This document shows, one piece after another, positions 6,461 through 13,068 of a stretch of 13,770 bases of DNA. The stretch's first letter is position 1. Every line of letters begins with the position of its first letter. The translations under genes were made by a program, and so were the position numbers. The notes beneath the pieces are model-generated. The model did not search any database. It was not told where the DNA came from and saw nothing but the letters and a program-made list of their open reading frames with translations. The DNA comes from Prolixibacteraceae bacterium UBA6162 (GTDB taxonomy: Bacteria > Bacteroidota > Bacteroidia > Bacteroidales > Prolixibacteraceae), in assembly GCA_002428215.1 (NCBI GenBank), contig DIUI01000038.1:1-13770 (forward strand), in the 5' to 3' direction.

Positions 6461-7056
6461 AGGTCGTCATCATCAAATACAATGCAGGAAACATTGAGTC
6501 GGTAAGCAATGCGCTTCTTCGCCTCGGTGTCAACGCCGAAATAACTTCCGACCATCAAAAAATTGCACAAGCCGACAAGGTAATTTTCCCCGGCGTAGGT
6601 GAGGCAAGTTCAACAATGGCTTATCTGAAGTGCGAAGGACTTGACCGTCTGATTCCTTCCCTTACACAGCCGGTGCTGGGAATCTGCTTAGGTCTCCAGT
6701 TGATGTGCAGCCACTCTGAAGAGGGAGACACCGACTGTCTTGGTATTTTTAGTGAAAAGGTAAAGCGATTTGAAGCACCCCACGGAAGTGAGCATGTTCT
6801 TAAAGTGCCCCACATGGGATGGAACGCTCTGCACAATTTGCATGGAGATATATTCATCGGGGTTGCCGAGCAGGAGTATTGCTATTTTGTGCACTCCTAT
6901 TACGCTGCTGTCGGGGAGCATACTTCGGCCACCTGCCACTACATACATCCTTTCAGTGCAGCACTCTCTCGCGACAATTTTTTTGCTACCCAGTTTCATC
7001 CCGAAAAGAGCGGCTCTCCGGGTGCTCATATTTTGCAAAACTTTCTACAGCTTTAA
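6457..7056 (+). CDS. hisH: imidazole glycerol phosphate synthase, glutaminase subunit
   Basis: Class I (triad) glutamine amidotransferase that hydrolyses glutamine and passes ammonia to the cyclase subunit HisF, which makes imidazole glycerol phosphate and AICAR. 199 residues, usual length. Seen: 'YNAGNIESVSNAL' at the N-terminus, 'PGVGEASSTM' (oxyanion region), the nucleophile elbow 'GICLGLQLM' with C77, 'VPHMGWNAL' and 'YFVHSYYA' typical of HisH, and 'ATQFHPEKSG' with H181 and E183 completing the triad. It starts inside the stop codon of the tlpA-like gene (ATGA overlap), which implies translational coupling. Its obligate partner HisF is not in the window, nor are HisA and HisI(E). They must be encoded elsewhere for the enzyme to work. 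Confidence 0.96.
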   Translation: MKVVIIKYNAGNIESVSNALLRLGVNAEITSDHQKIAQADKVIFPGVGEASSTMAYLKCEGLDRLIPSLTQPVLGICLGLQLMCSHSEEGDTDCLGIFSEKVKRFEAPHGSEHVLKVPHMGWNALHNLHGDIFIGVAEQEYCYFVHSYYAAVGEHTSATCHYIHPFSAALSRDNFFATQFHPEKSGSPGAHILQNFLQL

Positions 7057-7066
7057 ATAACAATCC

Positions 7067-7840
7067 ATGGACAGATTAACCATAGTTAAGGTAGGAGGCA
7101 ATGTGGTGGAAGACCCCGCCATGATGGCTACACTGCTCGACGACTTTAAAAGTGTTACCGGCAATAAAATGCTGGTGCATGGAGGGGGAAAGGCCGCTAC
7201 TGCACTGGCAGGGCGGCTTGGAATTGAGTCCAAAATGGTGGATGGCCGACGTATAACAGACCTTGCTATGTTGGAGGTGGTAACTATGGTTTATGGTGGG
7301 CTTATCAACAAAAGGGTAGTGGCTGGTTTACAGTCGCGAGGCATGAATGCGCTCGGTCTTACAGGGGCCGATTTCGACCTAATTCGGGCCAGAAAGCGCG
7401 AAATAGCTGAGGTCGATTACGGTTATGTAGGCGATATTGAATCGGTAAATACCCGCGAACTGCAACAACTGCTTTCTGAGAACGTGGTACCTGTAGTTGC
7501 TCCCCTCACCCACGATGGCAAAGGCCAAATGCTTAACACCAATGCCGATACCATAGCAGCTCAGTTGGCCATCGAACTGGCATCGCGCTACCGTGTTTTT
7601 CTTTTCTACTGCTTTGAAAAACGTGGCGTTCTCGCCGATCCTCTCGACGACGAAAGTGTTATTTCTGTCCTCAGCGAATCGATGTTTCTTGAGAATCAGG
7701 AGCAGGGAACCATTAGCAGCGGAATGATTCCCAAGCTCCAGAATGGTTTCAGGGCCCTCCATCAGGGAGTAGGTGAGGTGTTGATTACCAATCCCGAAAA
7801 CTTCGCAAGGGCCCGCGGCACTCGCCTGGTTAAGGGTTAA
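7067..7840 (+). CDS. argB: acetylglutamate (or succinylglutamate) kinase
   Basis: Amino-acid kinase family enzyme that phosphorylates the N-acylated glutamate of arginine synthesis. 257 residues, a usual length for the non-hexameric, arginine-insensitive type. Motifs: 'VKVGGNVV' (K8 and the Gly loop for ATP phosphates), 'VHGGGKAATALAGRLGI' (from residue 37), 'VDGRRITD' (R61/R62, acyl-glutamate site), 'NTNADTIAAQLA', and 'GTISSGMIPKLQN' with the conserved Lys. In Bacteroides relatives the pathway uses N-succinyl rather than N-acetyl intermediates; the sequence alone does not tell me which applies here. It begins 10 nt after the hisH stop, so it is the last gene of the his transcript. No other arg gene is nearby. 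Its stop lies 3 nt from the stop of the convergent receptor gene. Confidence 0.93.
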   Translation: MDRLTIVKVGGNVVEDPAMMATLLDDFKSVTGNKMLVHGGGKAATALAGRLGIESKMVDGRRITDLAMLEVVTMVYGGLINKRVVAGLQSRGMNALGLTGADFDLIRARKREIAEVDYGYVGDIESVNTRELQQLLSENVVPVVAPLTHDGKGQMLNTNADTIAAQLAIELASRYRVFLFYCFEKRGVLADPLDDESVISVLSESMFLENQEQGTISSGMIPKLQNGFRALHQGVGEVLITNPENFARARGTRLVKG

Positions 7841-7843
7841 GCC

Positions 7844-10285
7844 TTAAAAGCGGATATCCAATCCAAGTCTGTAGTGCCTTCCGGCCTGCGGAAAGTAACC
7901 ATCCATTGCATAGCGCTCACCACCCAGATAGTAGGAGTAAACCCATGCATTCGATTCATATTCTGTATTGAGAAGGTTGTTGATCGATGCCCTTATCCGG
8001 ATCTCTCCCGCACCAATTTTTCCGAGTGTGTAGTCGGCCATCAGGTGGTTCAACAAATAGGCCTTTAACATGCGGTTTGGGCTCGAACTGTTGTCGATGT
8101 ATTGACTGCCGGTATAACTGGTCACAAGATTAAGACTTCCTCCCTTTGCTACTTTCATCAGTATGCTGCTATTGGCCAGCAGTCGGGGCGAAAATGCAAG
8201 TTGAGTTGTTCCAAGCTCAAATACCTGTTGTCCGCCAGTATCCCAGTCGTCGACAAACTCCGTAAAGTTTTGAATTTTATTACTGCTTACGGTAGCATTT
8301 CCATTCCATTCGATCCAACTGACAGGCTTTAGTCCCCAGCCGAATTCAATCCCCCGTCGAAAACTCTTATCTACATTGATCATTATGGCTTTGCCCGTAT
8401 TGTTTATTTTACCGGTATGCACCAGTTGGTCGTTATAGAACATCTGGTAAAGATTGATTTCGAATGAGTATGCGGTTCCCCTTATTTTATATCCAAGTTC
8501 AAAATCGTGCAGGGTTTCATGGCGGGGCAACTCTCCATTACCAGCATCGGTGAAGTTGGAACGTGCCGGCTCCCTGCTTGCTTTTGCATACGAAAAGTAG
8601 GCATCGCTGGTGGCATTTGGACTGTAGAAAAGCCCTGCTTTGGGATTAAAAAAGAGATAGGAATTGTTTAGTTGCAGTGCCGACAAGTCGTCAATAGTTC
8701 CTGCAATGCTATAATGTATGGATCTAACCTGTGCGTCGGCAAAAAGCGAAAGCCTGGGCGTTATTTGATGGTTAAACTTCAGGTAGTTGTTAAAGTCGCT
8801 TTTGTTCCCGGTGTTCCGGTACCAGTCCTGATCCTTGGCAGTGCTGCCCGACACAGCCATCCAGATTATCTTTCCATAGTGCTGTCCATCGTACTGATGC
8901 CAGCCACCCCCGTATGTGAGGTCGCTTTTACCCTTGGCATATTGCAACGAGAAAATCCCGCCATAGAAATCGTTGTCGAGCCATTTCCGGCGGACCAGAT
9001 TGGTGCGGGAAACCGGTGCTCCATTGATGACCGGAGTCTGCAGTCCATAGGAGGTGAATCTTTGGTTTGCCCTGTACTGCTCGTAATAGCCCAATCCGGC
9101 GGTATAGTGCAGGGCAGCTGTTGCATTCAGATAGGGGTTAAAGCGGTGCGTTAAATGGAGTTGGTAAAGATCCTGCTGGTAATTGTCGACCTGATTCTCA
9201 TAAGTGTAGAGGTTGTAGGTGCGTGAGTTTGATGCCAGCATATGAGCTGTTTCGGCTGCCGAGTATAGCCAGTGTTCCTCATACAACCGCATGCCATCCA
9301 CGTCGTTGTTCAGTCGCACCGAGGGTACTCCATTCCATGCCTGGTAGGTGGTTTCAATGCCACCTGTTATCATTAGCCTAACTACGGTATTGTCGCCATA
9401 ATAGCCCCCCGACAGGTAGAATGATTTGAGGTCACTGAATGCCCGGTCAATAAATCCATCGGAAGTAACCTTAGAGAGCCTGGTGTCGAGTGTGAAACGG
9501 CCGTTGAGCAGCCCTGTTCCGGCAGCAACGCTGTTGTGGAATGTATTGAATGTACCGGCTGATGAACGTACCTCAGCATATGGGTCGGCCGAGACCGAAA
9601 GGGTACGCAGGTTGATACTGGCCCCAAAGGCTGCAGCTCCGTTGGTTGAGGTTCCAACACCCCGCTGTATCTGAATGTCGCTTGCAGAGGCTCCTAAATC
9701 GGGCTGATCTACAAACCAGGTGCCGTGCGATTCAGCATCGTTTAAAGGAATTCCATTGAGAGTAACATTGATGCGGTTCATATCGGTTCCACGGATTCGG
9801 AACTGCGTGTACCCCACCCCGGTTCCTGCATCGGAGGTAGTTGTAAAAGAAGGGGTTAGCGACAGCAAATAGGGTGTGTCCTGTCCGTAGTTGCGGCGCT
9901 GAATCTCTTCCCGCGAGAGGTCGGAATAGGCCATAGGGGTCTTTTCTCCTGCCCGTGTGGCCGATACAAGCACCTCTCCGGTAAAAATGCTGGAAGGCTG
10001 AAGCTTTATCTGAAGCTCTACTCCGGAATCAGTGTTTGCCAACACTTCAGTAGTTTCGTAGCCGACAAATGAAACCTTAAGTGTGTAACTGCCCGGTTTT
10101 AGATTGGTAAAGCGGAATGAGCCATCGGCAGCGGCCGATACCCCCATATAAGTATTCTCAATCACAACACTTGTTCCCGGCAATGGCATATTGTCGCTTC
10201 CGGTAATACGACCTGAAATCACTCCCTGTGCAACGGCATACAATGCCAGCCACTGCAATAGCAGCAGCAAACTCATTCTTTTCAT
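7844..10285 (-). CDS. TonB-dependent outer-membrane receptor, predicted thiamin (phosphate) importer
   Basis: 813 residues. Order: signal peptide (1-20, 'LLLLLQWLALYAVAQ'); a carboxypeptidase-regulatory-like beta-sandwich (about 21-105, 'GRITGSDNMPLPGTSVVIENT' onward), a typical N-terminal extension in Bacteroidota; a plug domain (about 110-235, with 'QFRIRGTDMNRINVTLNGIPLNDAESHGTW' as its core region and 'GTSTNGAAAFGASINL'); then a 22-strand barrel to the C-terminus ending in 'RLGLDIRF', with a terminal Phe as outer-membrane proteins require. It binds substrate at the cell surface and takes it to the periplasm using TonB energy. The TPP riboswitch in its 5' UTR points to thiamin or its phosphates; this receptor class has been predicted as a thiamin importer in Bacteroidota from the same arrangement. 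No inner-membrane thiamin transporter or kinase is adjacent. Confidence 0.92.
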   Translation of the reverse strand: MKRMSLLLLLQWLALYAVAQGVISGRITGSDNMPLPGTSVVIENTYMGVSAAADGSFRFTNLKPGSYTLKVSFVGYETTEVLANTDSGVELQIKLQPSSIFTGEVLVSATRAGEKTPMAYSDLSREEIQRRNYGQDTPYLLSLTPSFTTTSDAGTGVGYTQFRIRGTDMNRINVTLNGIPLNDAESHGTWFVDQPDLGASASDIQIQRGVGTSTNGAAAFGASINLRTLSVSADPYAEVRSSAGTFNTFHNSVAAGTGLLNGRFTLDTRLSKVTSDGFIDRAFSDLKSFYLSGGYYGDNTVVRLMITGGIETTYQAWNGVPSVRLNNDVDGMRLYEEHWLYSAAETAHMLASNSRTYNLYTYENQVDNYQQDLYQLHLTHRFNPYLNATAALHYTAGLGYYEQYRANQRFTSYGLQTPVINGAPVSRTNLVRRKWLDNDFYGGIFSLQYAKGKSDLTYGGGWHQYDGQHYGKIIWMAVSGSTAKDQDWYRNTGNKSDFNNYLKFNHQITPRLSLFADAQVRSIHYSIAGTIDDLSALQLNNSYLFFNPKAGLFYSPNATSDAYFSYAKASREPARSNFTDAGNGELPRHETLHDFELGYKIRGTAYSFEINLYQMFYNDQLVHTGKINNTGKAIMINVDKSFRRGIEFGWGLKPVSWIEWNGNATVSSNKIQNFTEFVDDWDTGGQQVFELGTTQLAFSPRLLANSSILMKVAKGGSLNLVTSYTGSQYIDNSSSPNRMLKAYLLNHLMADYTLGKIGAGEIRIRASINNLLNTEYESNAWVYSYYLGGERYAMDGYFPQAGRHYRLGLDIRF

Positions 10286-10296
10286 TTTTCTGAATT

Positions 10297-10316
10297 TTGG
10301 TTAAAGAACTAACCAA
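10297..10316 (-). promoter_or_regulatory. hairpin just before the receptor start codon
   Basis: On the - strand, TTGGTTA and TAACCAA form a 7-bp stem around a 6-nt loop, 11 nt upstream of the receptor ATG. No T-tract follows. It sits between the TPP aptamer and the start codon, so it may be part of the riboswitch's switching segment acting on translation initiation. This is inference from position. Confidence 0.35.
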
Positions 10317-10341
10317 TGGAGCAGGACGAATCCTCTTTTTA

Positions 10342-10430
10342 CCTTCCCTACGCCGGCATTATCCGGATCAGGTTTAAAGGGTATGTTCTCAGCCTGTATT
10401 TCAGTTCGTGTAAAACGAACAAGGCACCCC
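10342..10430 (-). promoter_or_regulatory. TPP riboswitch (THI element)
   Basis: Read on the - strand, the aptamer starts with GGGGTGCC, then the variable P3 hairpin GTTCGT / ACGAAC, then GGCTGAGA, ACCCTTTAAACCTGATCC, GGATAATGCCGG and GCGTAGGGAAGG. These are the conserved blocks of the thiamin pyrophosphate riboswitch in the right order and spacing, including the CUGAGA pyrimidine-binding segment and the GCGNAGGGAA pyrophosphate-side block. It begins about 13 nt after the predicted transcription start and precedes the receptor ATG by about 57 nt. High TPP should shut down the receptor. I see no T-tract terminator on this strand, so control is more likely at translation. Confidence 0.97.
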
Positions 10431-10449
10431 ATTGAGTGAAATATTGATG

Positions 10450-10481
10450 CAAAGATAGGGGCAATATTCGAGCTGCCCAAA
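10450..10481 (-). promoter_or_regulatory. consensus Bacteroidota promoter for the receptor gene
   Basis: On the - strand TTTG (10481-10478), 20 nt, then TATCTTTG (10457-10450): exact matches to the -33 TTTG and -7 TAnnTTTG boxes with ideal spacing. Predicted start near 10443, directly upstream of the TPP aptamer. A GGGCA/TGCCC inverted repeat (10459-10478) fills the spacer and could be an operator. Confidence 0.8.
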
Positions 10482-10505
10482 TAATAAGCGTTATAACGGC
10501 CTCTA

Positions 10506-11630
10506 TTAACTTTTCAGCAACTGTTTTAAAGCATTCCAGTGCTCCTCTGTGAGATCAGCGAACGAGAAAAGTGCCAGTCCGGCAGCACCTGCTTCCATGG
10601 AGATGTTGTAGGCATCGGAGAGCGCTTCAGGTGCCACCGATGGAATAAAAAGACCTGAGTAAACAGGTTTCTTTTCTTGCAGGAGCGCGATCTTTTCCTC
10701 CAGCTTGGCACCCACCCATGGTAATCCTTCGTTATAGAAATTGTGGTAAAGCATGGGCAGATAGCCGTCGAGATTCCAGTGGCTCCATTGCTGCCTTACA
10801 CTCTCCCAGTTAGGAAAGACCGCAGCGGTAATCTGTTTGCCCGCCTTTCGGGCTTCCGGTGCTAATACCTCCCTCACCATGTAACTTATGGTGTCGTATC
10901 GGAACTGACGCCATTCCGGGTGGAACTCCGGATCAGCTATCTCAGTGAGCGGATCAATCCCGGTCTGCTCCTTAAATCCCGCCCGGCAGCGATCGCAGTA
11001 GCAGTAATCATATTCGGGGAGTTCGACATCCTGGACAATTCCATAAGTGGGTTGCAGTGCCTCGGCAAGGATGGCATCGGGCAAACGCACGTAGTCGAGA
11101 TGCACGCCTGCTAATCCCTCATATTTCGACAATTCTTCCACATTTTGACGGACAAATTCACGCACCCCTTCGTTCGAAGAGCACATAAAACGGTAATAAG
11201 GCACATAGGCCGGATCGGTAGCCGAAGAGAGCCCTGCTCTGTTAACACTGTACCATTCCGGGTGGTTCTCAAGGTAAAAAGGATTGTTGTTAGGCATGGT
11301 CCACATCCATGCGTGAACCTCTATATCGGCTGCAGCTCCTGCCACCAGTAACTTTTCGAGCAACTCTTCACGCACCGGTAAGCGTGTGCTTCCAAACCAT
11401 GCATTGTGTCCATTGTATACCTCCATGAGCACTGCATCGAAACCGTGGTCCTTTGCTTTTTGAAGCTGTTCTGTCCAGTATTCGACACTCTGTCCGGCGT
11501 TGGGCCGCATCCAGATCCAGTGTTTTGCTTTCAGTGCTTTGGGGGCTGGCGACTGGCAGGACTGAAAGGGATTCAATGCCAGGGCCATGGTGCCCAGTCC
11601 GATATGTTTCAGGAAAGTTCTCTTCTCCAT
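10506..11630 (-). CDS. exported COG1649-like (family 10-like) glycoside hydrolase-type TIM barrel
   Basis: 374 residues. The N-terminus 'MEKRTFLKHIGLGTMALALNPFQSC' resembles the Tat-like/lipoprotein leaders of Bacteroidota: K-R-x-F-L-K in place of twin Arg, a short hydrophobic stretch, and C25 as a possible though non-consensus lipid site. The body is a TIM-barrel of the type annotated as family 10-like glycosyl hydrolase (COG1649 kind): 'KHWIWMRPN', 'GFDAVLMEVYNG', 'IEVHAWMWTMPNNNP', 'GVHLDYVRLPD' (177-185, with candidate catalytic D179), 'ITAAVFPNW', and 'LDGYLPMLYHNFY'. A cysteine group C210, C212, C215 ('YCYCDRC') precedes 'FKEQTGIDP', as in relatives. Substrate unknown. It has its own promoter and ends 25 nt before the receptor promoter, so the two are probably separate transcripts. 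Family placement is from motif resemblance only. Confidence 0.75.
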   Translation of the reverse strand: MEKRTFLKHIGLGTMALALNPFQSCQSPAPKALKAKHWIWMRPNAGQSVEYWTEQLQKAKDHGFDAVLMEVYNGHNAWFGSTRLPVREELLEKLLVAGAAADIEVHAWMWTMPNNNPFYLENHPEWYSVNRAGLSSATDPAYVPYYRFMCSSNEGVREFVRQNVEELSKYEGLAGVHLDYVRLPDAILAEALQPTYGIVQDVELPEYDYCYCDRCRAGFKEQTGIDPLTEIADPEFHPEWRQFRYDTISYMVREVLAPEARKAGKQITAAVFPNWESVRQQWSHWNLDGYLPMLYHNFYNEGLPWVGAKLEEKIALLQEKKPVYSGLFIPSVAPEALSDAYNISMEAGAAGLALFSFADLTEEHWNALKQLLKS

Positions 11631-11652
11631 CGAATATTTTTTGGTATGTGTT

Positions 11653-11682
11653 CAAAGATAACAGGAATTAAATCTATCCAAA
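11653..11682 (-). promoter_or_regulatory. promoter of the glycoside hydrolase-like gene
   Basis: On the - strand TTTG (11682-11679), 18 nt, then TATCTTTG (11660-11653): exact -33 and -7 boxes at near-ideal spacing. Predicted start near 11646, giving a 5' UTR of only about 16 nt before ATG 11630. Confidence 0.75.
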
Positions 11683-11710
11683 AACCACAGTCGTTAATAC
11701 CCGGCAAACC

Positions 11711-11734
11711 CCAAAATTCTTAACTATATTTTGG
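11711..11734. repeat. 7-bp perfect inverted repeat between divergent promoters
   Basis: CCAAAAT (11711-11717) and ATTTTGG (11728-11734) are perfect inverted arms separated by 10 nt. The site lies between the two divergent promoters, about 29 bp from the left -33 box and 46 bp from the right one. It may be an operator; nothing in the window identifies a regulator. Confidence 0.3.
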
Positions 11735-11779
11735 CGAATGAAAAAATGCAACGAATAGTGTTTCAGTGGTTCCTTACTA

Positions 11780-11809
11780 TTTGCCATTCGACAACAAACA
11801 CTATATTTG
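11780..11809 (+). promoter_or_regulatory. promoter of the D-amino-acid PLP enzyme gene
   Basis: TTTG (11780-11783), 18 nt, then TATATTTG (11802-11809): exact Bacteroidota -33 and -7 boxes. Predicted start near 11816, about 40 nt before ATG 11857. Upstream in-frame starts at 11731 and 11746 would lie before this promoter, which supports 11857 as the true start. Confidence 0.7.
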
Positions 11810-11856
11810 AAACATACGTTTTTGAACCAGAAATTACCTTCAGCAATCCTAAAACC

Positions 11857-12987
11857 ATGGATCAGCCTTTACCCATTCCGCTGCCAGTTGCTTCAGTAAT
11901 TGACCGCCCCACCTTTTTAATTGACAAGTCACAGGTCATTCGTAACATCCAACAAATGGCTGCCAGAGCCCAACGCCACAAACTTCATTTCAGGCCCCAT
12001 TTCAAGACCCACCAATCGGCCGAAATTGGCAACTGGTTTCGCGACTTTGGGGTAACTTCCATTACCGTTTCATCGGTATCGATGGCGGTTTACTTTGCCA
12101 GCAATGGGTGGGACGATATTACCATCGCCTTCCCGCTCAATATTCGCGAAATTGCAACCATAAATGAACTCTCCGGCCGTATTCGGATAAACGTTTTGGT
12201 CGATAACAGTGCGGTAGCCGAGATGCTCGGTGAAAAGGCTGTTGGAGAAATCGGGGTTTTTATAGAGGTTGATACCGGACATCTCCGGTCGGGTATTGAG
12301 GTCCAACGGGTACAGCAGGTCGATCAAGTGCTGGACGTGCTAAGGCGATACAAGCAACTTGTTTTCCGCGGATTTTTGTCGCATTCCGGACAAACCTATG
12401 CCGCCCGTTCGGCCAATGATGTTCTGCTCCGGCACTCTGATGCATTGATGAAAATGCGCGCTCTTCGCGATCAGTATGCATCGGTATGGCCGGGCATAAT
12501 CGCATCTATTGGCGACACTCCTGCCTGTTCGATGGCCGAAAATTTCGATGGTGTAGATGAGTTGCGACCCGGAAACTTTGTTTTTTACGATCTGATGCAG
12601 GAGCAACTGGGTGCCTGCAGCAGATCTGAAGTTGCTGGCCGGCTCTTGTGTCCGGTTGTATCCCGCCATCTGACACGCAATCAGGTGGTGTTGTATGGTG
12701 GTGCAGTCCACATGTCGAAAGAGTTCCTAATAACCGGACGTGCCAAAAAAAGCTTCGGAACCATTGAGTTTTGCGATGTTGAAACCGGCTCTCTGGCAGA
12801 TGATACAACATTTGTTGGGGCTTTGTCGCAGGAGCATGGTATTGTTAAGGCAACTTTCGACGACACCCGCAAGTTCAGGATAGGGGGGCTCACCTCCGTT
12901 CTCCCTGTGCACTCATGTCTTACTGCTGATCTGGCTCCATACTTCCTTACCACCACAGGCCAGCGGATTGAAAAAATGCCCCGTTGA
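11857..12987 (+). CDS. D-threonine aldolase / D-serine dehydratase-like PLP enzyme
   Basis: 376 residues from ATG 11857. Fold type III PLP enzyme: an alanine-racemase-like TIM-barrel (about 15-260) with the PLP lysine K50 in 'RPHFKTHQSAEIG', followed by the D-serine dehydratase-like beta-domain (about 270-370) whose 'PVHSCLTADL' carries the metal ligands H352 and C354. Other family marks: 'FIEVDTGHLRSGIEV', 'SHSGQTY', 'IGDTPACS' (phosphate-binding) and 'DELRPGNFVFYD'. Relatives cleave D-threonine to glycine and acetaldehyde, or dehydrate D-serine to pyruvate; the sequence does not decide which. The enzyme is cytoplasmic (no signal). The frame is open further upstream, but the extra residues are not family-like and precede the promoter. 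Divergent from the glycoside hydrolase-like gene, and apparently a single-gene transcript. Confidence 0.87.
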   Translation: MDQPLPIPLPVASVIDRPTFLIDKSQVIRNIQQMAARAQRHKLHFRPHFKTHQSAEIGNWFRDFGVTSITVSSVSMAVYFASNGWDDITIAFPLNIREIATINELSGRIRINVLVDNSAVAEMLGEKAVGEIGVFIEVDTGHLRSGIEVQRVQQVDQVLDVLRRYKQLVFRGFLSHSGQTYAARSANDVLLRHSDALMKMRALRDQYASVWPGIIASIGDTPACSMAENFDGVDELRPGNFVFYDLMQEQLGACSRSEVAGRLLCPVVSRHLTRNQVVLYGGAVHMSKEFLITGRAKKSFGTIEFCDVETGSLADDTTFVGALSQEHGIVKATFDDTRKFRIGGLTSVLPVHSCLTADLAPYFLTTTGQRIEKMPR

Positions 12988-13007
12988 AAGAAAAGTCTTT
13001 CAGCGGG
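12971..13007 (-). terminator. terminator of pepD inside the 3' end of the convergent gene
   Basis: CCCGTTGAAAG (12980-12990) and CTTTCAGCGGG (12997-13007) form an 11-bp stem, one G-U, with loop AAAAGT. Read on the - strand it is followed after three bases by TTTTTT (12976-12971), giving an intrinsic terminator about 60 nt past the pepD stop. The stem spans the stop codon (12985-12987) of the + strand gene. On the + strand no T-tract follows. Confidence 0.7.
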
Positions 13008-13068
13008 ACACTTAGGTCTTGAGCGATTCTCCCTGCAATGGGGAATTGCTGTATGTGTTCCGAATGTA

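Noticed and set aside
11731..11856. Upstream N-terminal extension of the PLP enzyme (TTG 11731 or ATG 11746)
   Set aside because: The extension is not family-like and an exact promoter lies at 11780-11809, downstream of both starts.
13026..13048. Second hairpin between the convergent genes (ATTCTCCC with GGGGAAT)
   Set aside because: Seven pairs with a bulge and no T-tract on either strand; too weak to call a terminator when a better one is adjacent.
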